Shown: positions 6,912-14,385 of the stretch, one piece after another | How positions within the stretch are numbered: position 1 is the stretch's first letter | How the letters are laid out: each line of letters opens with the position of its first letter | Source: Intestinibacter sp. | GTDB taxonomy: Bacteria > Bacillota > Clostridia > Peptostreptococcales > Peptostreptococcaceae | Length of the DNA stretch: 16,300 bases | Assembly: GCF_022780145.1 (NCBI RefSeq) | Contig: NZ_JALEXO010000133.1 | Location: forward strand, 1 to 16,300 | Direction of reading: 5' to 3' | The notes under the pieces: generated by a model | What the model saw: only the letters and a program-made list of their open reading frames with translations | The model's database searches: none | What the model was told of the DNA's origin: nothing | Translations under genes and position numbers: made by a program

Positions 6912-7877
6912 TTGAGCAGTAAAGACGAAAGATTTATGATAAAAGTTGTCGATATGTACTATAAAGATGAGATGAGCCAAGATGCGATTTCAAAAAAACT
7001 AAATATATCTAGGGCTACTGTTTCGAGAACCTTAAGCAGGGCTAAAAAAGAAGGAATAGTAAAAATACAGATAAATTACCCAAGTGAAAATACTATAGAG
7101 CTTGAAAAATCCATAGAAAAAGAGTTTGGATTAAAAGAGGTATTGATAGCTGTGGAAACTGAGGGTATGAATAAGGATTACGCAGTTTCAGTTCAAGCAA
7201 GTGAGTATCTAGCTAGAATTTTGAAAAACAATATGAAGCTGGGTATAAACTGGGGACGTTCTATGAAAAATTTAATAATGACATTTGAATCAGAGGGTTA
7301 TAATAAATCGGTAAACGTAAAAGGAGTTGAGGTAATACCTTTTTTAGGTACAAATAATTCATTTGATGAGAAGTCAGAATCCCTTAGATTGACATATTCT
7401 AACTTTTTAGCCATAAAAATGTGTCAATTAATAAATGCGAAAAATTATAATTTATCTGCGCCGATGATAGTATCTAATTCTAAAGCAAAAGAAGTTATAA
7501 TGAATGAACCAGATGTTAAGGGAGTACTTGATAAGGCTAAAACATGTGATGTAGCTATTTTAGGAATGGGGCCTATAGATAAAAATGGATCTCTATTCGT
7601 TCTTATGGAGGATGGAGAAGATATGGCCGAGAAGCTTAGACAAAAAAATGCAGTAGGTGAAGTTATTGGTCGTGCCTATGATAAAAATGGATCTCCAATT
7701 CACAGTGAGCTAGATGATAGAATAATAGGTGTTACTTTAGAAGAACTAAAAGAAATACCACTAAAGATAGGTGTAGCTTATGGAGAACATAAGGTTCAAT
7801 CTATAAAGGCTGGACTTAGAGGACATTTAATCGATGTTTTAATAACAGATAGAGAAACTGCTGAAAAATTAATTTAA
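6912..7877 (+). CDS. SorC/DeoR-family sugar-binding transcriptional regulator
   Basis: This regulator of sugar metabolism has an N-terminal helix-turn-helix (SQDAISKKLNISRATVSRTL, about residues 22-41) and a C-terminal effector-binding domain of the SorC/CggR type that senses phosphorylated sugars. Features of that domain are GINWGRSM, GVEVIPFLGT, CDVAILGMGP (about 212-221) and the C-terminal KAGLRGHLIDVLITD. I chose TTG 6912 (321 residues) because AGGG at 6897-6900 is too close to GTG 6903 (324 residues) but well enough placed for TTG; family members also begin close to this point. The gene lies directly before the SorE-like dehydrogenase and has its own promoter and terminator, so it most likely controls that unit. 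Klebsiella SorC, with the sorbose operon, is the model. Confidence 0.85.
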   Translation: MSSKDERFMIKVVDMYYKDEMSQDAISKKLNISRATVSRTLSRAKKEGIVKIQINYPSENTIELEKSIEKEFGLKEVLIAVETEGMNKDYAVSVQASEYLARILKNNMKLGINWGRSMKNLIMTFESEGYNKSVNVKGVEVIPFLGTNNSFDEKSESLRLTYSNFLAIKMCQLINAKNYNLSAPMIVSNSKAKEVIMNEPDVKGVLDKAKTCDVAILGMGPIDKNGSLFVLMEDGEDMAEKLRQKNAVGEVIGRAYDKNGSPIHSELDDRIIGVTLEELKEIPLKIGVAYGEHKVQSIKAGLRGHLIDVLITDRETAEKLI

Positions 7878-7941
7878 AAGCAATAAAATGTGTACAGATT
7901 TTCTATAATGAAAAAATGTGCACTTTTTTATTGCTTTTTTT
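7876..7941 (+). terminator. Long-stem terminator after the SorC-like gene
   Basis: AAAAGCAATAAAA (7876-7888) pairs with TTTTATTGCTTTT, with its right arm ending near 7938. An inner seven-pair stem follows (GTGTACA at 7890-7896 with TGTGCAC at 7917-7923) across a small internal loop. A T run ends at 7941. The stem starts on the stop codon. The complementary strand also has a T run, so it may act both ways. Confidence 0.85.
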
Positions 7942-7959
7942 GAAAAAGTGTATTATTAT
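7931..7959 (+). promoter_or_regulatory. Possible promoter of the SorE-like operon
   Basis: TTGCTT (7931-7936) and TATTAT (7954-7959) are 17 bases apart, overlapping the terminator tail. Transcription would start near 7966, about 50 bases before the chosen start codon. No clear palindromic operator for the SorC-like protein could be made out. Confidence 0.4.
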
Positions 7960-8014
7960 AAAAAACATAAAGAAATAAATTTCATATATGAAAAAATGTA
8001 ACAAGGAGAGAAAA

Positions 8015-9298
8015 ATGAAAACAAAAGCAGTTAGACTTTATGGAAAAAATGATTTACGTTTAGAAGAGTTTGAATTACCTGAAATAAAAGACGATGAAAT
8101 TTTAATAGAAGTAGTAACAGATAGCGTATGTATGTCTACTTATAAAGAATGTAAATTAGGTGCAGAACACGAGAGAGTAAACGATGATATAGATATAAAT
8201 CCAATAATAGTAGGTCACGAGACAGCAGGTGTAATAAGACAAGTGGGAAGCAAATGGGAAAAAGAATATGCGGTTGGAAAGAGCATTTCTATACAACCAG
8301 CAGCATTTATAGATAATAGTATGGCAACTTTTGGTTATTCATTTGCAAATTGTGGAGGAGTTGCAACTTATATAATAATTCCAAATAAAGCGATAGAAAG
8401 AGGATGTATAATTCCTTTTGATAGCAGTAGAGGATTTTATGCTGCATCACTTTCAGAACCATACAGTTGTATAATAGGTGGAGCACACGCAATGTACCAC
8501 ACAGAAAAATATAAATACGAACATAAAATGGGTATATTAGATGGAGGAAAATGTGCTTTACTTGCAAGTTGCGGACCTATGGGGCTTGGAACAATTGACT
8601 ACATGTTAAATGGACCTAAAAAGCCTTCAACTTTAGTAGTGACAGATATAAATCAAGATAGAATAGACAGGGCAAAATCTATATTTTCAGAAGAATATGC
8701 TAGAGAAAGAGGCGTAGAAATAGCTTATGTAAACACTATGACAGAGGAAGATGCAGAAAAGAAGCTTATAGATTTAACTGGACAAGGCGGATTTGATGAT
8801 GTTGTAGTATTAGCTCCAGTAAGACAGGTTATAGAAATGGCAGATAGAATTTTAGGACAAGATGGTTGCTTGAGTTTCTTCTCAGGGCCAATCGATAAAA
8901 AACTTCAAGCAAATGTAAACTTCTACAATGTACATTATAAATCAGCTCATATAATGGGAACTACTGGTGGAAATGTAGATGATATGAAGGAATGTCTACA
9001 ATTATCGGATGAAGGAAAATTAAATCCAGCAGTTATGCTTACTCATATAGGAGGTATGGACAGCGTAATAGACACAACTTTGAACCTTCCTAAAATACCA
9101 GGTGGCAAAAAAATAATATACACAGGAATAGATTTAGAATTAACTGCAATAGATGACTTCGAAGCAAAATCTAAAGACGAAAATAATAAACATGCTGATT
9201 TATTTAAAGATTTATACGAAGTAGTAAAAGAAAATAATTTCTTATGGAATGCAAAAGCAGAACAATGCTTACTTAAATACTTCGGCAAATGTCAATAA
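8015..9298 (+). CDS. SorE-like zinc-dependent sugar-phosphate dehydrogenase
   Basis: This is a medium-chain zinc-dependent dehydrogenase most like L-sorbose 1-phosphate reductase SorE, which converts L-sorbose 1-phosphate to D-glucitol 6-phosphate. Catalytic-zinc ligands are visible as C39 (DSVCMSTYK), H68/E69 (GHETAG) and probably E148 (LSEPYSC). The nucleotide fold has CGPMGLG at 186-192, and D211 (VTDIN) at the end of its second strand, which favours NAD over NADP. The four-cysteine structural-zinc lobe of many alcohol dehydrogenases is not seen. The 427 residues include a C-terminal tail (about 385-427) beyond the usual fold. ATG 8015 is preferred to the in-frame ATG at 7988 because AAGGAGAG lies at 8003-8010. 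The aldolase gene follows in the same unit. The exact substrate is inferred. Confidence 0.75.
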   Translation: MKTKAVRLYGKNDLRLEEFELPEIKDDEILIEVVTDSVCMSTYKECKLGAEHERVNDDIDINPIIVGHETAGVIRQVGSKWEKEYAVGKSISIQPAAFIDNSMATFGYSFANCGGVATYIIIPNKAIERGCIIPFDSSRGFYAASLSEPYSCIIGGAHAMYHTEKYKYEHKMGILDGGKCALLASCGPMGLGTIDYMLNGPKKPSTLVVTDINQDRIDRAKSIFSEEYARERGVEIAYVNTMTEEDAEKKLIDLTGQGGFDDVVVLAPVRQVIEMADRILGQDGCLSFFSGPIDKKLQANVNFYNVHYKSAHIMGTTGGNVDDMKECLQLSDEGKLNPAVMLTHIGGMDSVIDTTLNLPKIPGGKKIIYTGIDLELTAIDDFEAKSKDENNKHADLFKDLYEVVKENNFLWNAKAEQCLLKYFGKCQ

Positions 9299-9336
9299 AA
9301 TTTAAAAATTTAAATAATATGGGGGGAAAAATAAAA

Positions 9337-10176
9337 ATGTTAGTAAATACAAAAGAAATGTTACAAATAGCAAATGACAAAAACTACGCAGTACCACATG
9401 CCAATGCAGTAGATCAACATACATTAAAGGCAGCTATAAAAACTTGTAAGGAACTTCATATGCCACTTATAATAGGATGGGCAGAAGCACACGAAAAATT
9501 TATAACAATGGAAGAAGTAGCACATTTATGTAAATTATATCTAAAAGATATAGATGTACCAGTTGCTCTACATCTAGACCACGGTTCATCAATTGATGTA
9601 GCTAAAAAAGCAATATCACTTGGATTTACATCAGTTATGTTCGACGGATCAATGCTTCCAATAGAAGAAAATATACAAAAAACTAAAGAAATAGTAGAAT
9701 ACGCACATCCACTTAATGTAACCGTAGAAGCAGAACTAGGACATGTAGGAAATGGATCAGATGAAGGAATAGAAGAAACAAAGGCCGATTTATATACAAA
9801 ACCAGAAGAAGCAGTTAGATTTATAAAAGAAACAGGAATAGATTCTCTAGCAGTTGCAATAGGTACTGCTCATGGCGAATACAAACAAGCTCCAAGTATA
9901 GACTATATGAGATTAGGAGAAATCAAAGAAGTTGTAGATATTCCACTAGTACTTCATGGGAGCTCAGGAACAGGATTAGATAAGCTAAATAAGTGTGTAG
10001 AAGGCGGAATAAACAAAGTCAATATATGTACAGATTTATTAAAGGCTGCGAGTGCTTATCTAAAAGAAAATGCAGGTCAAAAATTATACGATAGTTTATC
10101 TGTAGAAGTGGAAGATGCAATAAAAGATTGTCTAAAACAATATTACAAAGCATTAAAAACACAAAAATCAGAGTAA
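9337..10176 (+). CDS. Class II (zinc) ketose-bisphosphate aldolase
   Basis: This enzyme splits a ketose 1,6-bisphosphate (fructose, tagatose or similar) into dihydroxyacetone phosphate and an aldehyde phosphate. The 279 residues carry the class II signatures: ALHLDHGSS with catalytic D81 and zinc ligand H82, VMFDGS (100-105), VEAELGHVGNGSD (130-142, E133), GTAHGEY with H179, LVLHGSSG with H207, and INKVNICTDL with N229 for phosphate binding. The N-terminal motif reads NYAVPHANA where most relatives have GYAVPAFN. ATG 9337 was chosen over an ATG at 9289, which overlaps the previous gene, because GGGGGG (9321-9326) is well placed and the length then fits the family. No sugar-phosphate kinase lies in the unit, so the bisphosphate must come from elsewhere. 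Confidence 0.85.
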   Translation: MLVNTKEMLQIANDKNYAVPHANAVDQHTLKAAIKTCKELHMPLIIGWAEAHEKFITMEEVAHLCKLYLKDIDVPVALHLDHGSSIDVAKKAISLGFTSVMFDGSMLPIEENIQKTKEIVEYAHPLNVTVEAELGHVGNGSDEGIEETKADLYTKPEEAVRFIKETGIDSLAVAIGTAHGEYKQAPSIDYMRLGEIKEVVDIPLVLHGSSGTGLDKLNKCVEGGINKVNICTDLLKAASAYLKENAGQKLYDSLSVEVEDAIKDCLKQYYKALKTQKSE

Positions 10177-10183
10177 TTTACTG

Positions 10184-10212
10184 TTGACAAATACTTAAAA
10201 AAGCAATATTCT
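10184..10212 (+). promoter_or_regulatory. Promoter-like site downstream of the aldolase gene
   Basis: A perfect TTGACA (10184-10189) and TATTCT (10207-10212) are 17 bases apart, starting eight bases after the aldolase stop codon. The start would be near 10219, which is just where a hairpin begins. It could drive a leader running into the terminator at 10340-10381. Confidence 0.5.
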
Positions 10213-10222
10213 ATTATGGTGT

Positions 10223-10282
10223 CGATTAGATTTATGTTAATATGAATATTTACTTATTGAAAAAAATCTATAAATCTAGTCG
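10223..10282. repeat. Inverted repeat in the pre-sorbitol intergenic region
   Basis: CGATTAGATTTAT (10223-10235) pairs with ATAAATCTAGTCG (10270-10282), 13 pairs with one G-U, around a 34-base loop. There is no T run, so it is not a terminator. It may be a 5' hairpin of the leader or paired operator half-sites. Confidence 0.5.
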
Positions 10283-10339
10283 AATGTATAGACAAAATAA
10301 TATTGATTTAAATAAAAAAAATATGATAATTTTTACTAT

Positions 10340-10381
10340 AGTATAGGGTATATTTTACAATATATATTCTATACTTTTTTT
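10340..10381 (+). terminator. Terminator/attenuator before the sorbitol operon
   Basis: AGTATAGGGTATAT (10340-10353) pairs with ATATATTCTATACT (10362-10375), 14 pairs with two G-U, around an eight-base loop. A T run continues to 10381. It ends the aldolase transcript and any transcript from the site at 10184. Its place 142 bases before the next start codon leaves open a role as an attenuator. Confidence 0.75.
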
Positions 10382-10421
10382 ATTTGTTTAATCTTTTTCC
10401 AAAAAAAAGAAAAACTATGCA

Positions 10422-10450
10422 TTAATAAAAACCCCAATATTTTTTATAAT
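10422..10450 (+). promoter_or_regulatory. Probable promoter of the sorbitol (gut/srl) operon
   Basis: TTAATA (10422-10427) and a perfect TATAAT (10445-10450) are 17 bases apart, downstream of the terminator. The start would be near 10457, giving a leader of about 66 bases with a small hairpin (AAAGAG 10478-10483 with CTCTTT 10489-10494). The weak -35 box suits activator control by the PRD regulator encoded in the operon. No cre site was recognised. Confidence 0.6.
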
Positions 10451-10522
10451 TTAATCAAGATGAAAAGAGATAAGAAAAAAGAGCTTAACTCTTTAAAAAT
10501 AATTAAACAGGGGTGAAGATTA

Positions 10523-11344
10523 ATGGAAACAAGTTGGTTAGGATTAGAAGGAAAATCAGTTATAGTAACAGGAGCAGCATCTGGAATAGGTAAAGCAGTT
10601 GCACAAGAATTTTTAAACTGTGGAGCAAACGTAGCAGTATGTGATTTAAACCCACAAGCTCCAGAATTCGAAATGAATGAAAATAGTGGGAAAATGCTTT
10701 ACTTAAATACAAACGTATGTGATGCAGAAAATGTAAAAGAAACTGTAGCAAAAGTTTGTGAAGAATTTGGAACAGTAGATGTAATAGTGAACAATGCGGG
10801 AATTAACATACCTTGTTTACTAGTTGATGACAAACAAGAAAACAGCAAATACGAATTAAACGAAACTATATACGATAAAGTTATGGGCGTTAACGTAAAA
10901 GGTGTTTATCTATGTGCTCAAGCAGCTGGTAGAGTAATGGTTAAAAAAGGTTCAGGGGTAATAATCAATATGTCTTCTGAAAGTGGTCTTGAAGGTTCTC
11001 AAGGACAAAGTATATACGCAGCAACTAAAAATGCAGTAAACTCATTCACAAGATCATGGTCAAAAGAATTAGGTCCTAAAGGAGTTAGAGTAGTAGGTGT
11101 AGCACCTGGAATACTTGAAGCAACAGGACTTAGAACTTTAGCTTACGAAGAAGCATTAGCATATACAAGAAATATAACAGTAGAAAAATTAAGAGAAGGA
11201 TACAAAAGTACTTCAACTACACCATTAGGTAGAAGTGGTAAACTTTCAGAAGTTGCTAACTTAGTTTGTTTCTTAGCATCTGAAAGAGCAGGATATATAC
11301 ACGGTGTAACAATAAACGTAGCTGGAGGAAAAACTAGAGGATAA
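10523..11344 (+). CDS. Sorbitol-6-phosphate 2-dehydrogenase (SorD/GutF type SDR)
   Basis: This enzyme oxidises D-glucitol 6-phosphate to fructose 6-phosphate with NAD. The 273-residue short-chain dehydrogenase has TGAASGIG at 16-23, D41 after the second strand (NAD preference), NNAG at 90-93, catalytic S152 in INMSSESG and Y165/K169 in YAATK. It resembles Klebsiella SorD, which I recall as very similar through SSESGLEGSQGQSIYAATK, NSFTRSWSKELG, VVGVAPGILEATGLRT and the C-terminal NVAGGKTRG. It is not of the E. coli SrlD type. Start ATG 10523 has AGGGGTGA at 10509-10516. It is the first gene of the operon, with 20 bases to the regulator. Confidence 0.92.
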   Translation: METSWLGLEGKSVIVTGAASGIGKAVAQEFLNCGANVAVCDLNPQAPEFEMNENSGKMLYLNTNVCDAENVKETVAKVCEEFGTVDVIVNNAGINIPCLLVDDKQENSKYELNETIYDKVMGVNVKGVYLCAQAAGRVMVKKGSGVIINMSSESGLEGSQGQSIYAATKNAVNSFTRSWSKELGPKGVRVVGVAPGILEATGLRTLAYEEALAYTRNITVEKLREGYKSTSTTPLGRSGKLSEVANLVCFLASERAGYIHGVTINVAGGKTRG

Positions 11345-11364
11345 TAAAACAAGGGGGTTTTAGG

Positions 11365-13296
11365 ATGAGTGATTATTTTAATAATGACAACAGAATATGT
11401 AAAATATTGCAAATCCTAGAGCATAAAAGGTCAGCCTCCTTGGATTATTTAGAAAAAAAATTAGATGTAAGTACAAAGAGTATAAAAAATGACATCAAAG
11501 AATTAAATGAGATATTCGATGGAAATGCATTGATTCAATTAAAATTAGGTAAATACAAGCTTTATGTAATTGAGCAAGACGAATTTGAAAAGATAAAAGA
11601 AAATTTATATTTACATGATGATTTCTTCAACTCACCTAAAAAGAGAATGGCATATGTTATAAAGAAATTGATGAATAGCGAAAAGCCTGTTTTAACCGAG
11701 GATTTAGCTTACGAGATGAGCATAGGTCGAACAACTCTAGTAGGAGATTTGAAAAAGACAAGGGAAATACTTAGTAAATATAATATAAAAATAGTTGGTA
11801 AAACAAATACTGGTTTAGTCTTACAGGGGGAAGAAATTGACATAAGAATTTTTGTAATAGAGAATTTATATGAAGAAATATATAAAGATCACGATTTGGA
11901 CTACGATGTACAAGAGACATTAAATAAAATTTTTACAGAAATGAATCTAGACAGCAGTACAAAAAGTCAGATTAAAAAGTTCTTAACAGTTCTTATAGAT
12001 AGACTAGTAAATGGACATCCAATATCTATGCTGAATGAAACATATGAAGATTTAATATATACAAAGCAAATTAAAATAGCAAATGATATATCAGATAGAC
12101 TAGAGGAGTTATTTGGATTAACAATTCCAGATAATGAAAGAGTGTTTATGACACTTCCTATTGTAGGAATGAGAACACCTATGGATATAGACAGAGTTAA
12201 AAATCTAGAAATAACAGACGAGGTTATAAATTTAGTCTTAGATATAATAGAGCTAATTAAGTTGGAGATGGATATTACAATTACTCCAGGAAATCTTCTA
12301 GATGAATTTACATATCATATAAGCTTTATGTTAAATAGACTTAAATACGGAATAAAAATTAAAAATCCAGTTCTAGACGAGATAAAAGAAAAATATATGG
12401 TTCCTTATAAGTTAGCTGAGATAGCAAAAATGCTTATAGAGGACAGAACTAAAAAGAAGGTATCTAAAGATGAGTTGGGATTTTTAGCAGTTTACTTCAG
12501 TGTATTTATTTCTGAAAATACTTACGAGCAAAATAAAATCTGTTCTATAGCAATTATATGTGGAACAGGCAAGATAACAGCTAGACTAATAGCTGCTCAG
12601 CTTAGAAAAATAGTGGATATAGATACTAAGCTAGATATGTTTTCAGATAGTCAAGTAAATAAGGAAATTCTGGATAAATACGATTTAGTTTTATCAACAA
12701 TCAAATTTGAGTGTGATACAATTACACCTATTATTCATTTAAAAGAAATATTTGATGAAAATCAGCTTAAAAACAAGATTGAAAGTGTAAGATATACAGA
12801 AAAACTAGACATTCCAATGCTACAAGGAATGGAATCCTTGGTACTTAGCTTATTAGATGAAGAAAAGTTTTTCGTACTAGATAGAAATAAATCTTACACA
12901 AAAAATGTAGATTTTATGATAGATAGCCTTTATGAAGCAGGTTGTGTAGATGAAGGCTTTAAAGAAAGAATTCACATAAGAGAATCAAAATCGACGATGG
13001 TTTTTGATGAAAATATAGCTTTACCACATGCTATAAATTATGAAACAGATAAAATAGTATTTGCTATAGGGGTATTTTCAGATGAGGATAAGAAAAAAAA
13101 ATCTGATGATTTAAAGGTTGTATTTTTATTAGCAATACCAGATAGCGATGAAAAAGATGATTCAGTATTGGTTAAGATTTACGATGAGATAATAGCTATT
13201 GCTAAAGATAAAGAAATCGTTGAAAATATTTCGAAGGTAAAAGACTATAAAGAATTATTACTGTATTTCATAAAACAAGATAAAATATTTAATTAA
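11365..13296 (+). CDS. gutR: PRD-containing PTS-controlled transcriptional activator (GutR-like)
   Basis: This is a DNA-binding activator of the MtlR/LicR/GutR type, whose activity is set by phosphorylation from PTS proteins. Order over 643 residues: HTH at about 10-50 (SLDYLEKKLDVSTKSIKNDI), a second HTH at about 95-135 (EDLAYEMSIGRTTLVGDL), PRD1 at about 180-275, PRD2 at about 285-390, an EIIB-like domain from about 392 with C399 (IICGTGK), and an EIIA-like domain at about 500-643 with H555 (ENIALPHA). PRD2 has its first expected histidine, H318 (TYHISFMLNRL); PRD1 has phenylalanine there, and the second PRD2 position reads Y377 (FLAVYFS). Start ATG 11365 has AAGGGGG at 11351-11357. It most likely senses sorbitol through EIIA/EIIBC of this operon. 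Confidence 0.88.
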   Translation: MSDYFNNDNRICKILQILEHKRSASLDYLEKKLDVSTKSIKNDIKELNEIFDGNALIQLKLGKYKLYVIEQDEFEKIKENLYLHDDFFNSPKKRMAYVIKKLMNSEKPVLTEDLAYEMSIGRTTLVGDLKKTREILSKYNIKIVGKTNTGLVLQGEEIDIRIFVIENLYEEIYKDHDLDYDVQETLNKIFTEMNLDSSTKSQIKKFLTVLIDRLVNGHPISMLNETYEDLIYTKQIKIANDISDRLEELFGLTIPDNERVFMTLPIVGMRTPMDIDRVKNLEITDEVINLVLDIIELIKLEMDITITPGNLLDEFTYHISFMLNRLKYGIKIKNPVLDEIKEKYMVPYKLAEIAKMLIEDRTKKKVSKDELGFLAVYFSVFISENTYEQNKICSIAIICGTGKITARLIAAQLRKIVDIDTKLDMFSDSQVNKEILDKYDLVLSTIKFECDTITPIIHLKEIFDENQLKNKIESVRYTEKLDIPMLQGMESLVLSLLDEEKFFVLDRNKSYTKNVDFMIDSLYEAGCVDEGFKERIHIRESKSTMVFDENIALPHAINYETDKIVFAIGVFSDEDKKKKSDDLKVVFLLAIPDSDEKDDSVLVKIYDEIIAIAKDKEIVENISKVKDYKELLLYFIKQDKIFN

Positions 13297-13313
13297 TGAA
13301 GGGAGAAGAGAGC

Positions 13314-13760
13314 ATGAACTTTTGGTTTTTATTAATTTGTTTTGGTGTAGCGTTCTTAGCGCAATACGCACTTGGCATGATCCAAATGAAGAGTTTTACA
13401 AAGAACTTTGGACAGCTTAGAAAAAAAGGAAAAGTAGCTATTGGAAAGAAAAAAGGAGCTTTTAAAGCAGGCTCAATTGTAATGTTTGCGGTAGACGATA
13501 ATGGTATTATATTAGATAGCTCATATATGTCAGGTGTGACAGTACTTGCAAAATTTAAAAAATTAAAAGGTTTTGAAGGTCTAAATGTAGCGACATTAAC
13601 AAAAGAAGATGCAAAGGGATTTCCAAAACAAGTGCAAGCTGCAATACTTGAAGCCTCTTCTAACTACAACGTAATAATGAGCGGTGGTGAAGTTGAAGAA
13701 CCACAAAGTCCATTAGGAAGACTTACAGGTTCAATAAAAAATTTAGCAACTCAAAAATAA
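13314..13760 (+). CDS. gutM: Glucitol operon activator-like protein GutM
   Basis: GutM-family proteins accompany glucitol PTS operons and act as co-activators with the operon regulator in E. coli. The 148 residues start with a membrane segment (MNFWFLLICFGVAFLAQYAL, 1-20), then a basic stretch (QLRKKGKVAIGKKKG) and a small predicted beta-rich domain (about 50-100) of unknown fold. An upstream in-frame ATG at 13296 overlaps the regulator's stop codon, but ATG 13314 follows a purine-rich GGGAGAAGAG at 13301-13310 and begins at the membrane segment, as family members do. It is somewhat longer than E. coli GutM (119 residues). The membrane anchor suggests it may link the regulator to the PTS complex at the membrane; that is inference. 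Confidence 0.85.
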   Translation: MNFWFLLICFGVAFLAQYALGMIQMKSFTKNFGQLRKKGKVAIGKKKGAFKAGSIVMFAVDDNGIILDSSYMSGVTVLAKFKKLKGFEGLNVATLTKEDAKGFPKQVQAAILEASSNYNVIMSGGEVEEPQSPLGRLTGSIKNLATQK

Positions 13761-13775
13761 GAGGAGGAAAATAGT

Positions 13776-14324
13776 ATGGATTTAATAGTTAGTTTCGCTG
13801 AAGGGTTTATGAATTTATTTACAGTAGGTGCTGATACTTTTGTAGGATGGGTAGGAAGTATAGTTCCAAAAGTATTATTACTACTTATAGCAATGAATAC
13901 TTTAATAGCATTAATAGGTCAAAACAGAATAAACAAATTTGCTAAGATGTCAGCAAAGAACCCTATATTAAGATACATGGTAGTTCCATTCTTAGGAGCA
14001 TTTATGTTAGGTAACCCAATGGCTTTATCACTTGGTAGATTTATGCCAGAAAGAATCAAACCAAGTTATTATGCATCAGCTTCATATTTCTGTCATACAA
14101 GTAGTGGTGTATTCCCACACATCAATCCAGGTGAAGTATTTATATTCTTAGGAATAGCAAATGGTATAACAACATTAGGATTAAGCTACATGCCACTTGC
14201 AGTAAGATATATGTTAGTTGGTTTAGTATGTAACTTCTTAAGTGGATGGGCAACAGATTTCACTACTAAGATGGTTATGAAACAACAAGGAATAGAATTA
14301 AGCAATGAATTAAAAGAAGCATAG
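13776..14324 (+). CDS. srlA: Glucitol/sorbitol PTS component IIC (EIIC-Gut)
   Basis: This is the membrane channel component of the sorbitol phosphotransferase system, equivalent to E. coli SrlA and L. casei GutC. The 182 residues follow SrlA closely: LIGQNRINKFAK (46-57), NPILRYMVVPFLGAFMLGNP (62-81), MALSLGRFMPERIKPSYYAS (82-101), CHTSSGVFPHINPGEVFIFL (105-124) and LVGLVCNFLSGWATDFTTKM (146-165). Several membrane helices are evident. It works with EIIBC (next gene) to form the sugar path. Start ATG 13776 has GAGGAGG at 13761-13767, directly after the gutM stop codon. Confidence 0.96.
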   Translation: MDLIVSFAEGFMNLFTVGADTFVGWVGSIVPKVLLLLIAMNTLIALIGQNRINKFAKMSAKNPILRYMVVPFLGAFMLGNPMALSLGRFMPERIKPSYYASASYFCHTSSGVFPHINPGEVFIFLGIANGITTLGLSYMPLAVRYMLVGLVCNFLSGWATDFTTKMVMKQQGIELSNELKEA

Positions 14325-14385
14325 GATTTTAAGTAAAATTTGAAATATAGAATTTATGTTGTAACAATTAGGGAGGAATAAATAA

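Noticed and set aside
10523..11344. Calling this gene E. coli-type srlD.
   Set aside because: Its TGAASGIG, SSESGLEGSQGQ and GGKTRG motifs match the SorD type; E. coli SrlD is a more distant short-chain dehydrogenase.
11365..13296. Treating the regulator as an RNA-binding BglG-type antiterminator acting on the terminator at 10340-10381.
   Set aside because: It has two DNA-binding HTH regions and no CAT RNA-binding domain at its N-terminus, so it should act on DNA.
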